Assembly: GCF_900156395.1 (NCBI RefSeq)
Contig: NZ_FTNL01000007.1
Span: 93,130-157,129, forward strand
Direction: 5' to 3'
Source: Fluoribacter gormanii
Lineage (GTDB): Bacteria; Pseudomonadota; Gammaproteobacteria; Legionellales; Legionellaceae
DNA: 64,000 nucleotides
The position numbers were made by a program, and so were the translations under genes. The notes below the pieces were generated by a model. It was not told the origin of the DNA, made no database searches, and worked only from the letters and a program-made list of their open reading frames with translations. How positions within the stretch are numbered: the first letter of the stretch is position 1; each line of letters opens with the position of its first letter. Shown piece by piece: positions 35,408 to 44,636 of this stretch.

Positions 35408-38029
35408 ATGAAGCAATGGCATGCAAAAACAGTAGACGAAGTTAGAATCGCCCTTGCAAAACAACAAATGAACCGGGGAAAAAATGAACTCATTGAGGCT
35501 CAACCTGTACGATGGTACTTCATATTAGCGAGACAATTTCTCAATTTTTTAATTCTAATTCTGATCATCGCAGCGATTCTCTCATTCTATCTTTCTGATA
35601 AAATTGATGCATTAGCTATTTTAGCAATTATTATTTTTAACGCATTTCTAGGTTTCTTTCATGAATTGAGGGCAGAAACAACACTCAGGGCATTAAAAAA
35701 AATGCTCTCACCTAAATGCTCGATTATCAATAAGAAAAAAGAACAAAATATCGATGTTAAAAATCTTATTCCTGGCGATTGTGTTGTGTTAAGGGCCGGC
35801 AATATTGTGCCGGCCGACATGCGGATAATCAAGTCAGCGAATCTTATGATCAATGAGGCGGCTCTAACCGGTGAATCAGTTCCAGCGGAGAAGCTTAGTG
35901 CCCCATTGCCAGAAGAAACAACAATATCGGATCAACGAAATATGGCATTCATGGGGACGCATATTGTTAATGGCCATGGGATAGGGCTGGTTGTTGCTAT
36001 CGGTATGGATACGGAATTAGGCCGCATCTCAAGACTTGCAAATAAGATTGTTGAAGTAAAAACGCCATTACAAACTCAACTGTCTGTCATAGGGCGACAA
36101 TTTGGCGTTTTAGCCGTTGTGATTTCAATAATTATTATTTTAATCGGGATATTCGAAGGCCGAGACTTAATTAACATGTTAATGACTGGAATATCTCTTG
36201 CGGTTTCTGCAATTCCTGAAGGGCTTCCAGCGGTAGTTACCATTGCCCTAGCCTTAGGAGCGCGGACAATGGCTAATAAAAAAGCCTTACTACGTCACCT
36301 TGAAGCTGCCGAAACATTAGGTGCTGTCTCCATTATCTGTACTGATAAAACAGGCACACTAACAAAAAATCAAATGAAAGTTGAGAGAATATGGACCGCA
36401 GGCGAAACAATCGATGTTACAGGAATAGGATATGAGCCTGTAGGAGTGTTTATAAAAAAGAACCAGCAAATAAATCCGCAATCTTCATTTGAACTTATGA
36501 GTCTTTTAAATACAGGCAGTAAATGTAATCACGCTCAAATAAATCAAGAAATGGGGAGCTGGGAGACTTTAGGACCATCTGATGAAATTGCATTACTCGT
36601 TGCTGCATTCAAAGCGGGAATAGAACAAAAACATCAAGGCAATATAACCCATGAGTTTTCTTTTGATTCGGTACGCAAAAGAATGTCGGTTATTGAGGAA
36701 TTGGAACATAGTCAAATGATACATGTCAAAGGTGCACCAGAACATATAGTGCCTTTATGTACCCATTTTATAATGGATGGAAATGAAATCGGATTAGGTC
36801 CTGAAGAGCAGAAAAAAATAGAATATGCTTATACTCACTTTGCACAAAAGGGCCTGAGAACATTAGCATTAGCTAGAAAAAAAATTCCCAAGCAAGCGCA
36901 AGTGAATGTGCATGAAGCTGAGAGCAATTTAACGTTTCTTGGAATTATCGGTTTACTTGACCCTCCTAGACCTGAAGTAGTTCATGCAATTAAAGTCGCC
37001 CAAAAAGCAGGCATCAAAATCATTATGATCACGGGTGATTCACCAATTACTGCCAAGGCAATTGCTACCGAGATTGGTTTAAATGTTACAGAGGCTGTAA
37101 CGAGTAATGAATTACAACAAATGAGCGATTCTGAGTTAAGCACGGTATTAAAACAAGATATTTTATTCGCAAGAACAGTTCCAGAAGATAAATTACGAAT
37201 TGTAAGACTCTTACAAAATCAAGGAAATCTTGTAGCTATGACGGGAGATGGTGTTAATGATACGCCCGCTTTGAAACAAGCCGATGTGGGGATTGCCATG
37301 GGGGTACGTGGCACAGATGTTGCTCGAAGTGCCGCAGATATTGTTTTATTGGATGATAATTTTACTTCAATTATCGCGGCTGTGGAGGAAGGAAGGCGTC
37401 AGTATGCGAACATTTGCAAGTTTGTGCTCTATTTAACTTCTTCAAACATAGGCGAGGTATTAGTTATATTTGTTAATATGTTATTTGGGGGGCCACTTAT
37501 TCTGATTCCCATCCAAATTCTTTGGATTAATTTAATAACCGATAGTGCTACTGCTATCTCATTAAGTATTGAACCCGCTGAACGTGACATTATGAAACAA
37601 CCTCCAAGGGCTATCAATCAGCGTATTATAAACAGGAACTCTTTTTTACTGCTTGGGTTATTTGGATCTTACATCGCCGTAGTGAGTTTCCTTATTTATC
37701 AGCTTTATCTTCCGCACTCTTATGCCGTGGCCAATACGATTGCTTTTACTGCTGTGGTAGTCATGGCAAATCTTCATACTTTAAATTTTAGAAGCCTGAC
37801 TACACCAATCTCAGAGGTAGGTTGGTTTTCAAATAAGTCAATTTTAGTCGCAATTTTTTGTATGATGGGTTTGCAAGTTGCAGCGGTCTATACACCAACG
37901 CTACAACATGTCTTACATACAACATCTTTATCTGTTAGCAATTGGGGGGTGATTCTCGTATCTGCTTTACCTTTATTTTTAATACCAGAACTTTACAAAA
38001 AGTTGCGATACAAAATTGTTGCATCATAG
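35408..38029 (+). CDS. P-type cation-transporting ATPase (P2A-like, PacL-type)
   Basis: An 873-residue inner-membrane ATPase. The actuator motif TGES is in AALTGESVPAE, the phosphorylated Asp313 is in CTDKTGTLTKN, and the hinge GDGVND is at residues 613-618. The helix-4 motif PEGLPAVVT is typical of SERCA/Ca2+- and Na+-type pumps rather than heavy-metal pumps (no CPC). Ten membrane helices are expected. Likely function is Ca2+ or Mn2+ export, but ion choice cannot be settled by eye. AGGGAAATTGAT precedes the ATG. Confidence 0.92.
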   Translation: MKQWHAKTVDEVRIALAKQQMNRGKNELIEAQPVRWYFILARQFLNFLILILIIAAILSFYLSDKIDALAILAIIIFNAFLGFFHELRAETTLRALKKMLSPKCSIINKKKEQNIDVKNLIPGDCVVLRAGNIVPADMRIIKSANLMINEAALTGESVPAEKLSAPLPEETTISDQRNMAFMGTHIVNGHGIGLVVAIGMDTELGRISRLANKIVEVKTPLQTQLSVIGRQFGVLAVVISIIIILIGIFEGRDLINMLMTGISLAVSAIPEGLPAVVTIALALGARTMANKKALLRHLEAAETLGAVSIICTDKTGTLTKNQMKVERIWTAGETIDVTGIGYEPVGVFIKKNQQINPQSSFELMSLLNTGSKCNHAQINQEMGSWETLGPSDEIALLVAAFKAGIEQKHQGNITHEFSFDSVRKRMSVIEELEHSQMIHVKGAPEHIVPLCTHFIMDGNEIGLGPEEQKKIEYAYTHFAQKGLRTLALARKKIPKQAQVNVHEAESNLTFLGIIGLLDPPRPEVVHAIKVAQKAGIKIIMITGDSPITAKAIATEIGLNVTEAVTSNELQQMSDSELSTVLKQDILFARTVPEDKLRIVRLLQNQGNLVAMTGDGVNDTPALKQADVGIAMGVRGTDVARSAADIVLLDDNFTSIIAAVEEGRRQYANICKFVLYLTSSNIGEVLVIFVNMLFGGPLILIPIQILWINLITDSATAISLSIEPAERDIMKQPPRAINQRIINRNSFLLLGLFGSYIAVVSFLIYQLYLPHSYAVANTIAFTAVVVMANLHTLNFRSLTTPISEVGWFSNKSILVAIFCMMGLQVAAVYTPTLQHVLHTTSLSVSNWGVILVSALPLFLIPELYKKLRYKIVAS

Positions 38030-38137
38030 TCGCCCGGTTTGTAGGTAATTTTTAGAGCATATCGAAATTCTCTTTATTAGGAGTAGCTATTTTTCTATAT
38101 CCTATTCATAGTCCGCTCTGATAATAAGACATGCAAT

Positions 38138-39436
38138 TTAATAAATAACCCATGACTCATACATCCCCTTCGCGAGAGAAAGATCTTTATCATATTGTTT
38201 TATTAATGAAGCATAGCTCCAGGTATAAAAAGCTAAGCCATCATCTCTTAGGAAGATTATATACATTTGCTTAAATTCTTTATTTTTATATTTGTAATTA
38301 AAAACCAGAAATTCCCCATGAAATCTCTTTGGATTTTGGGGCAGATCGATTTCTCCTTGTTGTAATAATTTAGGTTCTTTGGCGTTCGCAAAAATCTGTG
38401 ATTTTAAATCATCTTTCAAGTCTTGAATGGTTGCGTATGTTCCTTTATTTTTTTTGGTCAAAAGAGTTTGGATAGTAATTGTTGTATTATGAGAATCAGT
38501 GCCTTTTTTTCCTCTAAAGACAATAGTTCCTTTTCCAGATTTAATATATTCCCAGTTACTGGGATATTTTAGAGAGTATCTGCTGTTTTTATTATCGAAA
38601 TTGAGCCATGTAAATTCTTGAGATGTCGATACGTTTGATGAAGTAAACTTGTTATGATCTACATCGATTCCTGCTCCAGTATAACTTACCGTAATATTTA
38701 AAATTTTCCATGCTCCATCCTCCCATATCAAGCGATATTCAATGGGGGTTTTTGCACCATCTTTTGCAGTCAGGGTTCCTTTGACAAATCCTCTATTATT
38801 TTCAATAACTCGTTCGTTAAAAAATGAACTCTCATTATTTTTTAATGATGGGTACTGATTTATAAATTTTTTAAAATCAGAAAGAGAGGTCGCTTTTTGA
38901 AAGTCTTTTGAAGTGTAGGAGTATGCTTTTTCAATATTACCAGCCTTTAATGCACTGAGCTGATGATTAATAGAGTGAATCAAGCCGCTTGTCAGGAACA
39001 ATATGATTAAAAATACCGTACCAACAAATAGTAAAAACCATGCAACAATAGCCCCAATTATCATTAGTACTTTTTTTAATGAGGACGGATTTTTTGTGAG
39101 TTGAATCAAGTTGCCATTTTTATCTTCAAATTTGTTAGTAACTAAAAGAATTAAATCGATTAGATACCAAATGCCAAGTCCTCCTACTGTAAGGAGCATT
39201 AATAAACCGGTAGTTATTTTTCCCACATAAATTCGATGAATCCCAAAAACTCCTAAAAATAAACCTAAAATAAGTACAATAATGGGCGATTTCTGATGAC
39301 TTTCTTTAATGGAACATGGACTTTGTATCTGAGAGGAAGAAGAATCTGCTTCTATAGATGCGCCACATTTACTACAAAACTGAGCATCTGGTGTTAGATT
39401 ATTTCCACAATGCTTACAAAATTTAGATGCATCCAT
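38138..39436 (-). CDS. Zinc-ribbon / TM2-domain protein
   Basis: A 432-residue membrane protein. It begins with a double-CxxC zinc ribbon (CKHCGNNLTPDAQFCSKCG, residues 7-25). A TM2 domain follows (LGLFLGVFGIHRIYVGKIT, GGLGIWYLIDLI, about 53-102), then a third helix (about 127-150). The C-terminal 280 residues form an extracytoplasmic region with a DUF4878-like fold (LSALKAGNIEKAYSYTSKDF) and a beta-rich end (YSLKYPSNWEYIKSG). The role is unknown; zinc-ribbon/TM2 proteins are usually described only by architecture. No operon partner. Confidence 0.8.
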   Translation of the reverse strand: MDASKFCKHCGNNLTPDAQFCSKCGASIEADSSSSQIQSPCSIKESHQKSPIIVLILGLFLGVFGIHRIYVGKITTGLLMLLTVGGLGIWYLIDLILLVTNKFEDKNGNLIQLTKNPSSLKKVLMIIGAIVAWFLLFVGTVFLIILFLTSGLIHSINHQLSALKAGNIEKAYSYTSKDFQKATSLSDFKKFINQYPSLKNNESSFFNERVIENNRGFVKGTLTAKDGAKTPIEYRLIWEDGAWKILNITVSYTGAGIDVDHNKFTSSNVSTSQEFTWLNFDNKNSRYSLKYPSNWEYIKSGKGTIVFRGKKGTDSHNTTITIQTLLTKKNKGTYATIQDLKDDLKSQIFANAKEPKLLQQGEIDLPQNPKRFHGEFLVFNYKYKNKEFKQMYIIFLRDDGLAFYTWSYASLIKQYDKDLSLAKGMYESWVIY

Positions 39437-39905
39437 GCTTACTCTCCAATTTAATATCGAGCCAGTTCTAAATTCTATAGGCTAGATCTTAGGATTATAC
39501 TTTTATATATAGATTAAATTTTAATAAACTCAATAAATCCTATCTAAAATATGGGATTGCTAGCGGTACTAATTTTTTTATGAAATGATGTAAAAAGTAC
39601 TGCTTCATCAAAAAAATATTCTAAAATTCTTTGATTAATAAAGGATTAGTTCTTAGGCAATAATATATTGAATTGCTTCAATTATAGGTTAAGGGAGTTC
39701 AAGCTTCATCTTACCGACTACTTCCTCAGTTTTTGCGGGATCCAGAAGAGCTGTCTTAATATGCTGTACCCCACGGATAAGTAGCGGGGCATAGGCGCAG
39801 ATGTGATCAAGATACAAGAACAGGCCGAGGCAAGAAGGCTGCGAGATGAATTGTCACCAGTCCCTGGTTGATTTTCTTATACAGAGAATGAATAAAGATT
39901 TTTCA
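39437..39905. other. Intergenic region, nothing coding
   Basis: 469 nt. The part at 39770-39800 contains short complementary runs (CCCCAC / GCGGGGC) but no clear terminator or RNA. The base composition at 39710-39870 is more GC-rich than the flanks and may be a decayed gene. Confidence 0.4.
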
Positions 39906-40751
39906 TTAGCGCTTCTTTTCTATTGTCTGTAAACGAATTCCTTGCTCTTCAATATCAATTAAACCTCGTTTATAAAGTTGTCCCAATGCACTTTTAAAAT
40001 TTTTTTTACTCTCAGCAAATAGCTGTTGAATTTCTGCAGGAGAGCTTTTGTCGTGTAAAGCTAAAAAGCCACCAGCTTGTTCTAGCTTGGATATAATACG
40101 TTGCGCTAATTCATTAATACTGTTTTGGCCTATTTGCCTCAAAGCAACATCAATTTTGCCATCTTCACGTACTTTCTTAATGTACCCTTTTATTCTTTTG
40201 CCATAAGTTAATGTTTGAAAAATATCACCGGCATGGATTAATCCCCAGTGACTGTTGTTGATAATTACTTTTCGTCCTAACGGGGTACTCTCTGCAATTA
40301 GTAAACTAACTTCCTCACCTGGCTTAAAATGAGCTATTGTCTTATCCAAAAAATAATCGATTTTTGAGCTTGCAATAATGCGTCCCTGATTATCTTGCTT
40401 TAAATACACAAGATAAGATTTACCAATTTCCATAGGGCGCTGTTGTTCTGGTTTGGGAACCAATAAATCCTTATCTAAGCCCCAATCAAGAAAAGCGCCT
40501 ACAGGATTTACATCAATTACTTTTAAAAATGCACAGCTACCTAATTTTGCAAGAGGACGCGCGGTTGTCGCTATAATTTTGTCTTCTGAATCAAAATAGA
40601 CAAAAACATCCAATATATCACCAACCAAGGCGCCTTTAGGCACCGATTTATTGGGTAATAAAATTTCCCCCCACTCTCCTCCTTGAAGATATACCCCAAA
40701 AGGAGCTTCCCGCACCATTTTCAATTTATTAAATTGTCCAACTTTTATCAT
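39906..40751 (-). CDS. CvfB/YitL-like S1-domain RNA-binding protein
   Basis: A 281-residue protein made of consecutive S1-like beta barrels. GVYLQGGEWGEILLPNKSVP is the first, VGAFLDWGLDKDLLVPKPEQ the second, and RIKGYIKKVREDGKIDVALR an S1 core. A winged-helix-like C-terminus (FAESKKNFKSALGQLYKRGLI) matches the CvfB family. These proteins bind RNA, and in Staphylococcus CvfB affects virulence-gene expression. The start MIKVGQFNKL at 40751 fits the family N-terminus; the upstream in-frame ATG at 40790 adds 13 unrelated residues. Convergent with none; the next gene is divergent. Confidence 0.88.
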   Translation of the reverse strand: MIKVGQFNKLKMVREAPFGVYLQGGEWGEILLPNKSVPKGALVGDILDVFVYFDSEDKIIATTARPLAKLGSCAFLKVIDVNPVGAFLDWGLDKDLLVPKPEQQRPMEIGKSYLVYLKQDNQGRIIASSKIDYFLDKTIAHFKPGEEVSLLIAESTPLGRKVIINNSHWGLIHAGDIFQTLTYGKRIKGYIKKVREDGKIDVALRQIGQNSINELAQRIISKLEQAGGFLALHDKSSPAEIQQLFAESKKNFKSALGQLYKRGLIDIEEQGIRLQTIEKKR

Positions 40752-40994
40752 GACCAAACTCGTTTTTTTTATATTAGCCAAGCTTAACACATAATGTTTT
40801 ATTAATTATTAACGATGGCATTAATTATTAAAAACTCTTGTGTTTTAAAAAATTGACGATACCTCAGGGCATTTTGATCCAACACAAAAAACCATTAAAA
40901 AATATGTATTCCAAAGCATTTTAAACATATGTTGCAAATTGATTGATAAAAGAAAATAATCGGCTCCTAATTATGTTTCAAAGAGTCGATTATT

Positions 40995-42062
40995 ATGAAA
41001 CCAGCAAGAATTGTAACATCCTTAATACAAGTGACTATTTTAACTTTTTTGATAATTAAAGGGGCTATTTCTGGAGATGTTCATCTTATAGGCTCAATAA
41101 AACATACAATACAACCTACTGCCGAATCTTCTTCAAATTACAATGGACTTAATAATAAAAAGGTCATTCAATTGCTTAAAATTGAGCTGTCTGATGAAGC
41201 TAAAAAACTGCTGGTGAGGCGCATTAAAGATATCGCCACAGATCGCTCTCAGGCTCCGCTTTCATTGCTAAATACTGAAACTCCTAAAATGGTTCAATTG
41301 GCTATGAATCATGTTCCTGTTCTTGACCAAGGCCCACATGGAACATGCATCACATTTGCAATAACTGGTGCGCTTGACGCCGTGATCGGCCAAGGAGATT
41401 ACATTAGTCAACTTTGTCATTTACAGCTCGGCAATTACTTGGAACAACATGGATATGCAATGAGCGGTTGGGATGGTAATTATCCTATTGCAGTAATAAA
41501 TCAGATTGAACAGTATGGAATTGTGAACAAAGAAAAACAAACAACTATAGGATGTGGCGGTTTGACTGAGTACCCCAATCATTCGAATAAGAAACCGGAC
41601 TCTTTTATAGATCCCAAAGAATACAGCACGATGAATGAGCTAATCTTCGGTAAGATAGTGAATTGGTCAAATATATACTGGAGAATCAGTTCTGCCTGGA
41701 CATTAAATGAAGTGAAAGAAGCGCTTCGCTCAGGCGACCGATCTGTTTTTGCGATCATGTTACCTCGCCTTGACTTGGGTGTCGTTGGTGCTGTTGGAAA
41801 TTATAAAACCAAAAACGATACTTGGCTAATCACCTCAGATGTGTTAGTAGGTTTGCCCAATATACAAGCGGCCCATGGAATGATCATTACTGGTTATGAT
41901 GATAATGCGGTCGCTGTCGATAATTACGGTAAGAAGCACACAGGATTATTAACCTTACGTAACTCTTGGGGGAGTAACATGGGGAATAATGGGGAGTTTT
42001 ATATGTCATACGATTATTTTAGATTACTGACATATGATGTAAGACGTTTTTCGCCCAATTAA
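40995..42062 (+). CDS. Secreted papain-like (C1) cysteine protease
   Basis: A 355-residue protein with an N-terminal hydrophobic segment (SLIQVTILTFLIIKGAIS) that should act as a signal peptide or anchor, and a propeptide-like stretch to about residue 100. The catalytic set is visible: Cys118 in LDQGPHGTCITFA with the oxyanion Gln, His294 in AAHGMIITGYDD and Asn323 in LRNSWGSN. This matches papain-fold peptidases. Some Legionella C1-like proteins are exported or translocated. The target is unknown. It stands alone on the plus strand. Confidence 0.85.
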   Translation: MKPARIVTSLIQVTILTFLIIKGAISGDVHLIGSIKHTIQPTAESSSNYNGLNNKKVIQLLKIELSDEAKKLLVRRIKDIATDRSQAPLSLLNTETPKMVQLAMNHVPVLDQGPHGTCITFAITGALDAVIGQGDYISQLCHLQLGNYLEQHGYAMSGWDGNYPIAVINQIEQYGIVNKEKQTTIGCGGLTEYPNHSNKKPDSFIDPKEYSTMNELIFGKIVNWSNIYWRISSAWTLNEVKEALRSGDRSVFAIMLPRLDLGVVGAVGNYKTKNDTWLITSDVLVGLPNIQAAHGMIITGYDDNAVAVDNYGKKHTGLLTLRNSWGSNMGNNGEFYMSYDYFRLLTYDVRRFSPN

Positions 42063-42100
42063 GAGCATGACATAATATTTAAAGACCAGTAAATCTTGGA

Positions 42101-42136
42101 TGTATGCAGCAAGCCTCGTTGCTTTTGCAGCCAGGC
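42101..42136. repeat. Degenerate REP-like element
   Basis: TGCAGCAAGCCTCGTTGC followed by GCAGCCAGGCTACA, between the protease and DUF305 genes. It keeps parts of the CCAGGCTAC arm seen at 49361 and 59995 but is too degraded to fold well. Confidence 0.35.
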
Positions 42137-42242
42137 TACACAAGATTCAGGGTTAACTTTTGGGGTTATATGCCAGCTCGATAACCTATTTTTTATTATT
42201 GACCTATAATTCAAATGTCTAATCAATTTAGGAGATAGGGAA

Positions 42243-42794
42243 ATGAAAAAGGTTTCAATCCTTTTAGGAATCACACTAATGAGCTCATGTGCTTTTGCAA
42301 TGGAGCAATCCAATATGGGACAAATGTCTATGAATGAAAATCATTGTCCTAAAGACAAGGAACAAACAGTTGCACTTGAAAAAGAATTCCTGCAAATGAT
42401 GATTACCCATCATGAACAAGGAATGCAAATAATAGATTTAGCCATAAAAAAATCTCAAAACCCCAAAATAGTCGCTATTTCTAAGAAAATGCTTGAGCGC
42501 CAAGGCAGTGAGGTTACTAAAATGAAAGCTCTTCTCAGTAAATTACCCACTACCTCTGCAGCCAATTATCCAATTCCTGGAATGAAACCGATGGAGATGA
42601 AGTCTCTGGCGCCGCTTTCAGGTAAAGAATTCGATAATATGTATATAAGTGAAATGAGCGATCATTTTAAAGGAGGCATGCAAATGTCGGCTTACTTATT
42701 AAAATGTAGCCATGATCCCAAGATTAGAGAACTTTTGAAATCCATCCATGACAAACAAGGCGATGTTCAGAAATTAGAACAGCTGCATAGTTAA
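42243..42794 (+). CDS. DUF305-family secreted protein
   Basis: A 183-residue protein with a signal peptide (MKKVSILLGITLMSSCAFAM; the cysteine is not in a good lipobox). It is followed by a Met/His-rich segment (NMGQMSMNENHCP) and a ferritin-like DUF305 domain with FLQMMITHHEQGMQI and a second MSDHFKGGMQMSAYL. Family members are often encoded with copper or heavy-metal genes, and the Met/His pattern fits copper binding. No metal genes are next to it here. AGGAGATAGGGAA precedes the ATG. Confidence 0.88.
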   Translation: MKKVSILLGITLMSSCAFAMEQSNMGQMSMNENHCPKDKEQTVALEKEFLQMMITHHEQGMQIIDLAIKKSQNPKIVAISKKMLERQGSEVTKMKALLSKLPTTSAANYPIPGMKPMEMKSLAPLSGKEFDNMYISEMSDHFKGGMQMSAYLLKCSHDPKIRELLKSIHDKQGDVQKLEQLHS

Positions 42795-42945
42795 AACTGA
42801 AGCAATAGATAATCCAATCAGCCATTCTTGTCAGTGAGAATGGCTATAACAATTTGTATTTGTGAATGAATACAATTGGCCGATCTTAGATTAGACCCTA
42901 TCCTGCCTTAATATAGCCTAAGTACTACAAGCACTAAATTGAGTT

Positions 42946-42975
42946 TTGACAATCGATTTATAATTTCAATATAAT
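42946..42975 (+). promoter_or_regulatory. Sigma-70 promoter with consensus boxes
   Basis: TTGACA at 42946-42951 and TATAAT at 42970-42975 with an 18-nt spacer, upstream of the 43010 gene. It is the closest match to consensus that I noticed in the window. Confidence 0.75.
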
Positions 42976-43009
42976 ACAAAAATAATATTATTTGGACAAG
43001 TTGTTTAAT

Positions 43010-43483
43010 ATGAGTGGTAAGGGCCTGGATTATTGGCGACAAGCTTGGCGTGATGCCGGGTTTTTAGCGGCTTATCAGAATGCTGATTATTTGTTGAAGC
43101 GTTATGCACGACAATCATTTAATACTTACGGTAAGGACGTGGCAGAGTTTTATTTTGGTAAACCAAGAAGTATTTTTGCTCCAGGTATTAATTCTAAAAG
43201 CTGTCGTTCAACTCCTGATAGACAAAGCATGGATAGTGTTATAAAAGATTTGCAAGGTATTCTTAATGGTCGTTCAATTTATCAGGATGGCGATTTGCAT
43301 AATATACTTCAAGTCTTTGGCGAAATGACGAATCAGGATTACACGACATCTTTTACAATTGTTCAAAAGCCATCCTTTTTTGAACATTTTATGTTCCTTG
43401 AATTTTTTCTTTCATTGTTGCAAAAATGTTTTGGGAAGGATCCAACTGAAGAAAAAGGAAATAATTTCTCTCCGCAAAATTAA
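43010..43483 (+). CDS. Hypothetical protein with consensus promoter
   Basis: About 157 residues (MSGKGLDYWRQAWRDAGFLA...), aromatic-rich at the N-terminus, with a hydrophobic FFEHFMFLEFFLSLLQKCFG near the end that could attach to a membrane. No family was recognised. The start is either ATG 43010 or TTG 42992; I favour the ATG, which has a normal distance to the promoter. It is convergent with the MerR-family gene. Confidence 0.55.
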   Translation: MSGKGLDYWRQAWRDAGFLAAYQNADYLLKRYARQSFNTYGKDVAEFYFGKPRSIFAPGINSKSCRSTPDRQSMDSVIKDLQGILNGRSIYQDGDLHNILQVFGEMTNQDYTTSFTIVQKPSFFEHFMFLEFFLSLLQKCFGKDPTEEKGNNFSPQN

Positions 43484-43551
43484 AAAGTGCTCTGTTTTTT
43501 TCCTTGATTTTAGAAGAGTTCACTGCATCGTTGATGACGTTCCCTTTTTAA

Positions 43552-43584
43552 AGATTGCCTACCTTATGGTAGGCAATCTCAAAT
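43552..43584 (-). terminator. Terminator of the MerR-family gene
   Basis: Perfect 12-bp stem (AGATTGCCTACC / GGTAGGCAATCT) with a 4-nt loop, just past the stop of the minus-strand gene. On that strand it is followed by TTAAAAA, and the stem is strong enough to work in both directions. Confidence 0.7.
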
Positions 43585-44346
43585 TTACGACAAATTGCGT
43601 TTTGCATATACTTTCATGGCAGCAGTCAAAAATTCGACCAAATCAGGATGATAGCGATTAAAGAAATCACGAAAATCAGGATGGTTCAGATAAGTTTGTC
43701 CAAGCCCTAAATATGTATCCCTGGTTGGCGTCCAACAATTTTTGACCCAGTCATAGTGCTGTTGAATCAGATCCTGAACCTCTTTGGATTCGATGTTAAG
43801 GCCTTGTTTTACTGCATTAGCAAGTGCAAGATTTAGTTGCTCACCAGAAGCTTTAAATGCCTCCCAATCCGGTTTTTTCCAATGGGAAACTTTTGCCCAG
43901 CTGTCATCAATTTGTTGCTGTGAAATTACACCCGCTTCAACCAGATATTTTTCATGTTCTTGTTGTTTGATTGGATCAAATCCTTCAAACATTTCTTCGA
44001 TATTCATTTTATATTGTCCTCTTAAATGGGAAATGGTTTTATCAATCGTCTGTATGAGTGTTTGTGTTCGCTCAACATTCGATTGCAATGAGGATTTTTG
44101 TTGCTGCAACGATTTTATTTTATCGAAATCATTGCAGTTCAAAATTTCCTTAATGTCATTAAGAGGAAACTCAAGTTCACGAAAAAACAGAATTTGCTGA
44201 AGTAAAAATAACTGCTCTTCCTGATAATAACGATATTGATTATCACCATAAAATGCAGGCTTTAATAAACCAATTTCATCATAAAAGCGCAAAGTCCGGG
44301 TGCTTATACCAGAGAGCTTCGCTAATTGTTTAATTGTGTACTTCAT
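43585..44346 (-). CDS. MerR-family regulator with TipAS-type domain
   Basis: A 253-residue transcription regulator. The MerR helix-turn-helix is at residues 1-70 (YTIKQLAKLSGISTRTLRFY, then DEIGLLKPA), followed by a dimerisation coil and a C-terminal TipAS-like domain (about 120-250, DWEAFKASGEQLNLALANAV and a final FNRYHPDLVEFLTAAMKVYA). In Streptomyces TipA this domain binds thiopeptide antibiotics, so the protein may sense a small hydrophobic compound. No obvious regulated gene is adjacent; it is separated by a terminator from the upstream-transcribed neighbour. Confidence 0.9.
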   Translation of the reverse strand: MKYTIKQLAKLSGISTRTLRFYDEIGLLKPAFYGDNQYRYYQEEQLFLLQQILFFRELEFPLNDIKEILNCNDFDKIKSLQQQKSSLQSNVERTQTLIQTIDKTISHLRGQYKMNIEEMFEGFDPIKQQEHEKYLVEAGVISQQQIDDSWAKVSHWKKPDWEAFKASGEQLNLALANAVKQGLNIESKEVQDLIQQHYDWVKNCWTPTRDTYLGLGQTYLNHPDFRDFFNRYHPDLVEFLTAAMKVYAKRNLS

Positions 44347-44636
44347 GGGGTATTCCTCTTAAGTGACAAGAGACACAATAAGGGTTCACGTTGCGGCAAG
44401 GTCAAGCATTATAATCTACTTTATAAATTCGTTAATTTTAAGCAAGCATTTCCTGATTGCTATCCAAGCTTAATTTAGTTGTTCATAAATTATTTTATCT
44501 GATATATTTACGATTTTAGTGTTCAAAATGTAAATCTTTTGTCAATTGATGTTCTAACTAATTCATTTTAGCTCTCTTAAGACTAGTTTTTAGAGCTTAA
44601 CTACGAATTAAACTCCAAATAATAAGAGGATAATAC

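Noticed and set aside
39710..39870. Slightly GC-richer stretch with short complementary runs, possible small RNA
   Set aside because: No stable extended stem, promoter or terminator could be made out by eye.
43784..44200. 138-codon plus-strand frame
   Set aside because: Antisense to the MerR/TipAS regulator, whose domains are clear; cysteine/serine-rich composition is typical of a shadow frame.
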